A stretch of 64,000 nt of DNA from Amblyomma americanum. Its lineage: Eukaryota > Arthropoda > Arachnida > Ixodida > Ixodidae. Position 1 is the stretch's first letter. Each line of letters begins with the position of its first letter. Below, piece after piece: positions 58,865-64,000 of the stretch. Location of the stretch: the NCBI RefSeq assembly GCF_052857255.1, contig NC_135497.1, forward strand, positions 184,579,906 to 184,643,905, written 5' to 3'. Below the pieces are notes generated by a model, which had not been told where the DNA came from, searched no databases, and saw only the letters and a list, made by a program, of their open reading frames with translations. A program made the position numbers and the translations under genes.

Positions 58865-59054
58865 CCCGGTCACGTGGTTGGTCACGTGGTTGGTCACGTG
58901 GTGTGGAGCAGCTGCCGGCATAGCGGCGCTGTGGCTGGTCACGTGGCTTGTCACGTCATGTAGTTGGTCATGTGGTTGGTCATGTAGTGCAGAACAGCTG
59001 CTGCTGCCGGCGGCGCGCCGGCGAAACCGAGCTGCAACAGCTGTGCGCATGCGC
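58865..59054 (+). promoter_or_regulatory. E-box/NRF1 promoter-like cluster
   Basis: Four CACGTG cores lie at 58871, 58883, 58895 and 58940. The first three are in exact 12-bp register within GGTCACGTGGTT units, followed by decayed CATGTG/CACGTC variants. A perfect NRF1-type palindrome TGCGCATGCGC sits at 59044-59054. The stretch is GC- and CpG-rich, unlike its surroundings. CACGTG sites bind bHLH-ZIP factors (USF, Myc/Max, MiT/TFE); NRF1 sites mark housekeeping promoters in animals. That this is a promoter is inference. Confidence 0.5.
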
Positions 59055-59219
59055 CGTGTCAAGTGGGACGAAGATGAAGCAGGAATGCCCAGCGAAACGG
59101 AGCGGCGAATGACCGACTTTGCACTTCAACTGAGCAAGTTCCACTCGGCCAGCTGTAGCAATCGCGTCACTCCAGGTTTAACCAGAGCTAAACCACCGCC
59201 AATTTTTTCCATATATTGT
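59049..59219 (+). CDS. Possible first coding exon of an unidentified gene
   Basis: An ATG inside the NRF1-like site opens a frame MRRVKWDEDEAGMPSETERR, then MTDFALQLSKFHSASCSNRV, and continues to a potential donor GTAAGA at 59216-59221. A weaker donor (CCAG/GTTTAA) lies near 59171. The peptide is hydrophilic with an acidic patch; I do not recognise the family. The same frame is open upstream to 58878, but that part is only the translated E-box repeat. No later exon was found to the window end. It may equally be chance coding in GC-rich DNA. Confidence 0.3.
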
Positions 59220-59592
59220 AAGATTTCACTATAACAATCATTATATCCATAGATCTCTCATCGACAGGCTTGAATTTTTTTCGTATTAACATTTTTGCTA
59301 TTGTCAGAAGCGTTCTCCATTGGTTTTCTATGGCAGTCTTAACTGCTCGTTTGTGAGTGATGGAAAAAATTTAAAAGAAAGGTTTTGCTACTCATCGAAA
59401 GAATGGATCATTACCTTCAATATTTCCATAACAGTATGTTACAATTTTCCAATATTCAAAATTTTTCACCAAGAATGTAGGACATAAGCAAATCGGGTGC
59501 CCTAGCACTTTTGTTTTCACTTTGGTTTCAGTGTGTAGCTCAGTTTTCAAGGTCAAGCAGGCTTCACGCAAAGATTCCTTATTGCTAGCGCA

Positions 59593-59965
59593 CTAAAACT
59601 GGAGGGGACACTTGAGCTCTGCTGTAAGGGTATGATGCGATAGCATTAATTGGTTAATGCCTGTGTACGCAGAATTAGCCATTCTATTTTTTATATTCAT
59701 AGATCGCCAGGAGTCCTTGTACCACTCTTGGCGCAGTGGTACAGCAGCTAAGCGATGCGCCACTGCCCTGTGATGGCAGGCAATGCTACCTATGGGGCTT
59801 GTGGGACCCAAGTTGTTTTTCCCGAGCAACCTTGTGCGACTACTCATTAATTGAGCTGCCACGGTGGGCAGTTTGCGCACAATCCGGTTGGCAGGTTGTG
59901 ATGATATTGCAAGGTCATGTCACTAAGGTTGTCCACCTGCCACCTAGGAGGGCCACACAGGTTGC
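59593..59965 (-). repeat. Family-A SINE-like repeat, copy 5
   Basis: Inverted, lacking the hairpin end. Shares CTTGAGCTCTGCTGTAAGGG, GCGCCACTGCCCTGTGATGG and the GGCAGTTTGCGCACAATCCG segment. Confidence 0.7.
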
Positions 59966-60225
59966 TTCAAGAGGCAAGCAGGCTTTAGACAAAGATCACC
60001 GAAATCGCAGAGTGCGGGCTTAAGTGGTAATGTGAAAAAAACAGTCATGCCCCCCCACCCCCTCCTTTTTCCATCCACTAAAAAAAAAGTTCTGGAGTCC
60101 CTGCTCCCAGCGCGGATCAACTAACCTCTGATTTCTGGACCAATGAGTGCTGGATTTTTATACGTGGACCTTGTGGTGTGAGTTTCTCGACTAGTATGAT
60201 TAAGTGGCCAGTAGAATACAATGAT

Positions 60226-60410
60226 CCCGGCCGCGGCAGTCAAATTTTGATGGAGGCTTAATTCTAGAGGCCTGTGTATTGTGCGATGTCAGTGCATGTT
60301 AAAGAACCCTAGATGGTCGAATTTTCCGGAGCCCTTCACTACGACGTCCCTCTTAGCCTGAGTCGCTTTGGGACGTTAAACCCCCATAAACCAAAACCAA
60401 ACAACGTAAA
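60226..60410 (+). mobile_element. Ruka-like SINE body, 5' truncated
   Basis: GTGCGATGTCAGTGCATGTT, then GGTCGAATTTTCCGGAGCC, then GAGTCGCTTTGGGACGTTAA and CCCCCATAAACCAAA, the common tick SINE body and tail. The tRNA-like head is missing or worn. Confidence 0.75.
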
Positions 60411-60568
60411 GAAACAGCTGTTGGTAACAATGGGCCATGGTCTGGATCATTCCACTGATTAATCAGACCAGTAAAGGAAGTTAAGCCCGAGGCATCAAAA
60501 TTCTTGAGCTTTTAGTTTCACCTTATTACCTTCTTTATCAGGTAACCCAGGTAACAGGGAAAGCTTCA

Positions 60569-61088
60569 AAGGAGTATTGACGTCAGATTTCGGTTGCTAG
60601 TGTTCTTCTTTGTAATGATGTGTTAGGCATTAGTATACATAGATTGCCATGTGGTATTGGCTTGCGGCCACTAAATTTATAATTCTTCTCTCACCTGTTT
60701 TGGTTTCAATAGTCGAGTGATGGCTGTGGCATCAAAGGTCAGTATAGGTTATGTAAGGCATGAAGAAAACATCAGTATAATCGCTGCTTCTTCACTTGTT
60801 ATGATTCAGTCTTTTGAGGCAAGCTGGCTTTAGCATTGTAGTGAATTAAAACTACGAAGCAGCGAAGCATAAATGTAGTATTTCCTCACCTCATGTGATC
60901 TATACTAACCTTTGACATCATAGCCATCGCTAAGTTGTTGAAACTGAAGCAAGTGAGAGAAGAAATTGGATCATAAATTATTTAGGAGTTGTAGGAAAAT
61001 ATGCCATGGTGATCCTTATATAGCAGTGTATTATATGCATCATTGCAAAGAAGATAACGCAACCAAAAATTAAGTGTCTATAGTCTTT
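60569..61088. mobile_element. Family-Y foldback element, decayed copy
   Basis: Starts AAGGAGTATTGACGTCAG; the right half holds TTTGACATCATAGCCATCGC and ends GTGTCTATAGTCTTTT. TA flanks are no longer intact. Confidence 0.75.
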
Positions 61089-61255
61089 TAACAATGGACT
61101 ACGTTTTGTTGCGGACGAATTCTGTATGGCGGTCCTGATGTGGGCAGAGCTTAACTGCAGACTTAAGTTGTATTCAGCTATAGTTCCCTAGCCCAGTGTT
61201 TGTTTGCTTCGCATGCTTGAGATAATCTATACATGCACGTAACTGTGGTTTGTTT

Positions 61256-61642
61256 TTTTAGTGCACTAGCACTTATAGTGGCCATTCCCCACATTTAGCC
61301 ATTGTGTGTTTGTGTTTATTTGAAGCCAGTATTGTGGCAGGCTGCTGATCTCCCCACTATGTCAACCAAGCAACCCAAGCCCCACTGATGGCAGCACCTT
61401 CCATACGAGGGCAGTGGCAGATCACTTGACCGCTGTACCACTGCGCCAGCAGTGGCACGCAGACTCCTAGCGATCTATGAATGTAGAGAATGACCAACTC
61501 CACATATATGGACACTAACCCGTTATCGTTATCCAAACAACTGCCATCTGTGAACACTGGATCTGAACACCGGAAACAACACAAAAACTGAACTGCTAGC
61601 ATACCTAATTCGCATTTGGCGTAACTACACTTATCGACCATA
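61256..61642 (+). repeat. Family-B repeat, copy 2
   Basis: Co-linear with 45903-46290 from TTAGTGCACTAGCACTTAT to the ACTGCTAGC/CTAATTCGCATTTGGC end. Confidence 0.75.
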
Positions 61643-61669
61643 ATTTCTTTTAAAGGGCTCCTGGCCAGC

Positions 61670-61936
61670 TGTAGTCAGATACAACACATGAATGAAGCAG
61701 CGAATGCCCTTCGAAAGAGGCCATCCAGCCAGGGGCGTGAAACGTTTGTCAGGATGTCATGGCTAATCTAGCATGACGTCAAAGGAGGCTGGCAGGTGCC
61801 ACTTTGAAATGGGATTATCTACGACATCATGACAACCAGTCAACAGCGTTAGCTGTAGGATCTCCTTTGAGGCGTATTTGCTACGGCATTCTTGAGTTGT
61901 ACTCTACTGTAGTCGAGTTGTACTCTACTGTAGTCG
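61670..61936. mobile_element. MITE family M, copy 2
   Basis: Starts TGTAGTCAGATACAACACAT. The right end GAGTTGTACTCTACTGTAGTC is present twice in tandem. It lies directly before the tandem array. Confidence 0.7.
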
Positions 61937-63012
61937 AATGGGCTATTAAATGCCCATTCCCTGAGTTAAGGTCATACTAATAGTAGTGGTAGTGCATAAC
62001 CAGGGGGTGGTTGCCACGGGAAGAATCTGGAAGGATTTTACTTTGCAAAAAGGGTCAGGAGGAGGGTCACTATGGTATAACGAAGACATGGTAAGAGCCA
62101 AAGAATGAGAAGGTATATAGCAGGAGTGTATTTCATCTAATAGCAAGAGCTATTAAAGGCCTGTTTCCTGGGTTTCGAGTCCTTTTCAGTAGCAGTAGTA
62201 GTGCGTAACCAGAGGGTGGTTGCCAGGGTAGAATCTGGATGGTTGTTACCTTGAAAAGAGGAGGGGGATTACCGTAGAATGAAGAAGGTATGGTGAGAGC
62301 GGAAGAATGCACAGTCAGAGGGTAGTGTAGTCCGATACAACTCGAGTGAAATAAAGGACCCCCTTTAGCCAATGAGGTCTGCAGATTCTCGTAAACCTGC
62401 TAGCCTGACGATGCAAGGAGCGGCGTGACAGTGCAGGGAAGGGAGTGTCCCCAACCATGGAAGGAGGGGACTCCCCGTTCGCCTGTCACTCCCTGCATTG
62501 TCGCGCTATTAGCAGGCTGATGAGAATTGGCCAATGCCATTGGCTGGAAGGGCGTCTTTTGATGGGGAAAGCTGCTTCGTTATTTAGTTGTATCCGATTA
62601 TAGTAGAAGTGTATTTCATATTGCAGTGGCAGCTCTTAAAGGCCGGTATCCAGGGTTGCATGCCATTGTATTAGTCGTAGTGGTAGTAATGCGTAACCGG
62701 ATGGAGGTGTCCGCGAGAACTATCTGGAGGGTTGTTACTCTAGAAAAAAAAAAGTTACTGTGGAATGAGAAAGGTATGGCGAGAGCGGAGGAATTCCCAG
62801 TTGGAGGGTATTGGAAGTGTATTTCATTTCAACGGCAGCTGTTAAAGGCCTGTACCCTGGGTTTCGTGGCATATAATTAGTAGTTGTAGTATCTTGTAAC
62901 CTGAGGGTGGTTGCCATGGGAACCATCTGGAGGGTTGTAATTAAAAAATAGGAGGGTTAACGCGGAATGAGGGAGGAATGCGTAGACGGAGGGTAGAAGT
63001 AGTGTATTTCAT
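61937..63012 (+). repeat. Tandem array, four units of about 185-208 bp
   Basis: Units start at about 61937 (truncated), 62126, 62609 and 62817. Each has GTGTATTTCAT, TTAAAGGCCTG, GTAACCNGAGGGTGGTTGCC, ATCTGGANGGTTGT and GGAATGAGNAAGGTATGG in order. Unit 2 is split by a MITE. Confidence 0.85.
62327..62602. mobile_element. MITE family M, copy 3, nested in the tandem array
   Basis: Left end GTAGTCCGATACAACTCGAG; right end TTAGTTGTATCCGATTATA. It interrupts the second array unit after GAGGGTA. Confidence 0.8.
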
Positions 63013-63188
63013 TTCAATGCATCAGCATTAGAAGGGTCTGTGCAAGTGCAAATGGTGAGCACTGTCTAGTAGCCAGTGGCAGGCGACCTACCTGCCACGG
63101 TGGGCAGGTGGCAACCTTCTTGCCTGACTACGAGCGAACTTGGGATACTACCTCAAATATAACAAACCTTAGTATGGCACCTCGGATA

Positions 63189-64000
63189 TTATTATTATTT
63201 TATTATTAGTACCTCAAAGGCCCCATTGAAGGGGTATTACATGAGGGAGTGGAATATACAGCAGTACATTTCTTCTATGGATGATGTGAATGACGAGTCG
63301 ATCTGATCCATTATGGCGTTTGGCAGGTCATTCCAGTCCCTTGCTGTATGAACGAAAAATGATGACATGCACAGAAGTGCGGGCAGGGGAGGGTAGACGG
63401 CCTTCCCGCGGTTTGTGCGATTGGAGATGCGATGTGCGGGGCTGATAATGGAGTTCAGAAATGGATTATAATAGAACTTATGAAACAGACACAGTCTGGA
63501 AATTTTTCGGTTCGCTAAAGTTGTGAGATGAGCATTGCGTTTTAGTTCAGTTACACTTAGATGAGAAGAACAGGCTGAGAAAATGAAACGAGCTGAGCGA
63601 TTTTGTACAGATTCGAGAGTAGTGGAAAGGTTATTTTGATGAGGGTCCCATATCGTGCGTGCATATTCTAATTTGGGACGGATAAGTTAAATAAGCACGG
63701 GATTTCACTGATGGGGGTGCTAGTCACAGGGTTCGTCGAAAGTAACCAAGGACGCGATTTGCCTGGTTAGCAACCTGAGATATATGAAAGGACCAATTTA
63801 GATCAGGTGTCAAATGGATGCCTAAATACTTGTAAGTTGATACTGAAGCGATTTCTGCATTCTCGATTAGATATCTTGAAGATGATTGTGAATGACGTGG
63901 GCGGAATGATAGCAGAGATGTTTTTTTCACATTTAAGGACATTAGCCATGTATTACACCAGGTTAGTGCGTGCTGAATGCCAGACTGAAGAAGCAAAATG
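63189..64000 (-). pseudogene. Non-LTR retrotransposon (LINE) RT C-terminal region, decayed, cut by window edge
   Basis: On the minus strand the frame 63996-63724 encodes HALTWCNTWLMSLNVKKTSL, then ASVSTYKYLGIHLTPDLNWS and ANQANRVLGYFRRTL. This is the region after the RT palm of jockey/CR1-like elements. After a stop and a frameshift the next frame reads LEYARTIWDPHQNNLSTTLE, SVQNRSARFIFSAC and RDWNDLPNAIMDQIDSS, the conserved C-terminal tail. The 3' end at about 63189 is an ATT/TAA microsatellite. The 5' part lies beyond the window. Confidence 0.88.

Overview
The window looks like nuclear DNA of a hard tick. I infer this from GT-AG introns of 59 bp to 9 kb, very dense dispersed repeats, and repeat families I recognise from tick genomes: a tRNA-derived Ruka-like SINE with a GGTTCGAACCC box B, RTE-type LINE tails, and tick-type Penelope RT. 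The species cannot be fixed. No prokaryotic operon, CRISPR array, rRNA gene or stand-alone tRNA gene was seen.

Two protein-coding genes can be read on the + strand. From 5,068 to 17,026 lie the last four coding exons of membrane-bound transcription factor site-1 protease (MBTPS1, S1P/SKI-1). They encode 256 residues: the end of the luminal domain, one membrane span and a basic cytosolic tail. The catalytic subtilase domain lies upstream of the window. From 35,791 to 55,503 lies a complete nine-exon gene for NDUFAF6, a mitochondrial complex I assembly factor with a squalene/phytoene synthase-like fold (320 residues). Exon phases join cleanly at every junction in both genes. The two genes are neighbours but not functionally linked: one acts in Golgi regulated proteolysis, the other in mitochondria.

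Most of the rest is transposable-element material. MBTPS1 introns hold a broken Penelope-like element (8.1-11.2 kb) with inverted terminal arms and a 12-bp target duplication, and a TA-flanked pogo/Tigger-like element (13.3-14.4 kb). The 17-35.8 kb intergenic stretch holds two more TA-flanked elements (one with a broken psq/CENPB-like transposase start), a foldback element, a 76-bp inverted repeat, a short MITE, and an unusual 1.07-kb element made of CCARYTGG words. Ending 119 bp before the NDUFAF6 start codon is a foldback element split by head-to-head tRNA-SINEs. The 9-kb intron 4 of NDUFAF6 carries a piggyBac-like element (TTAA) and a 3.9-kb hAT-like element. Intron 7 carries a MITE with a SINE nested in it.

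Downstream of NDUFAF6, 58.86-59.05 kb holds a GC-rich cluster of four CACGTG E-boxes and a perfect NRF1-type palindrome, possibly the promoter and first exon of an unidentified + strand gene. The last 2 kb hold a 4-copy tandem array of about 200-bp units split by a MITE, then the 3' half of a decayed LINE on the minus strand.
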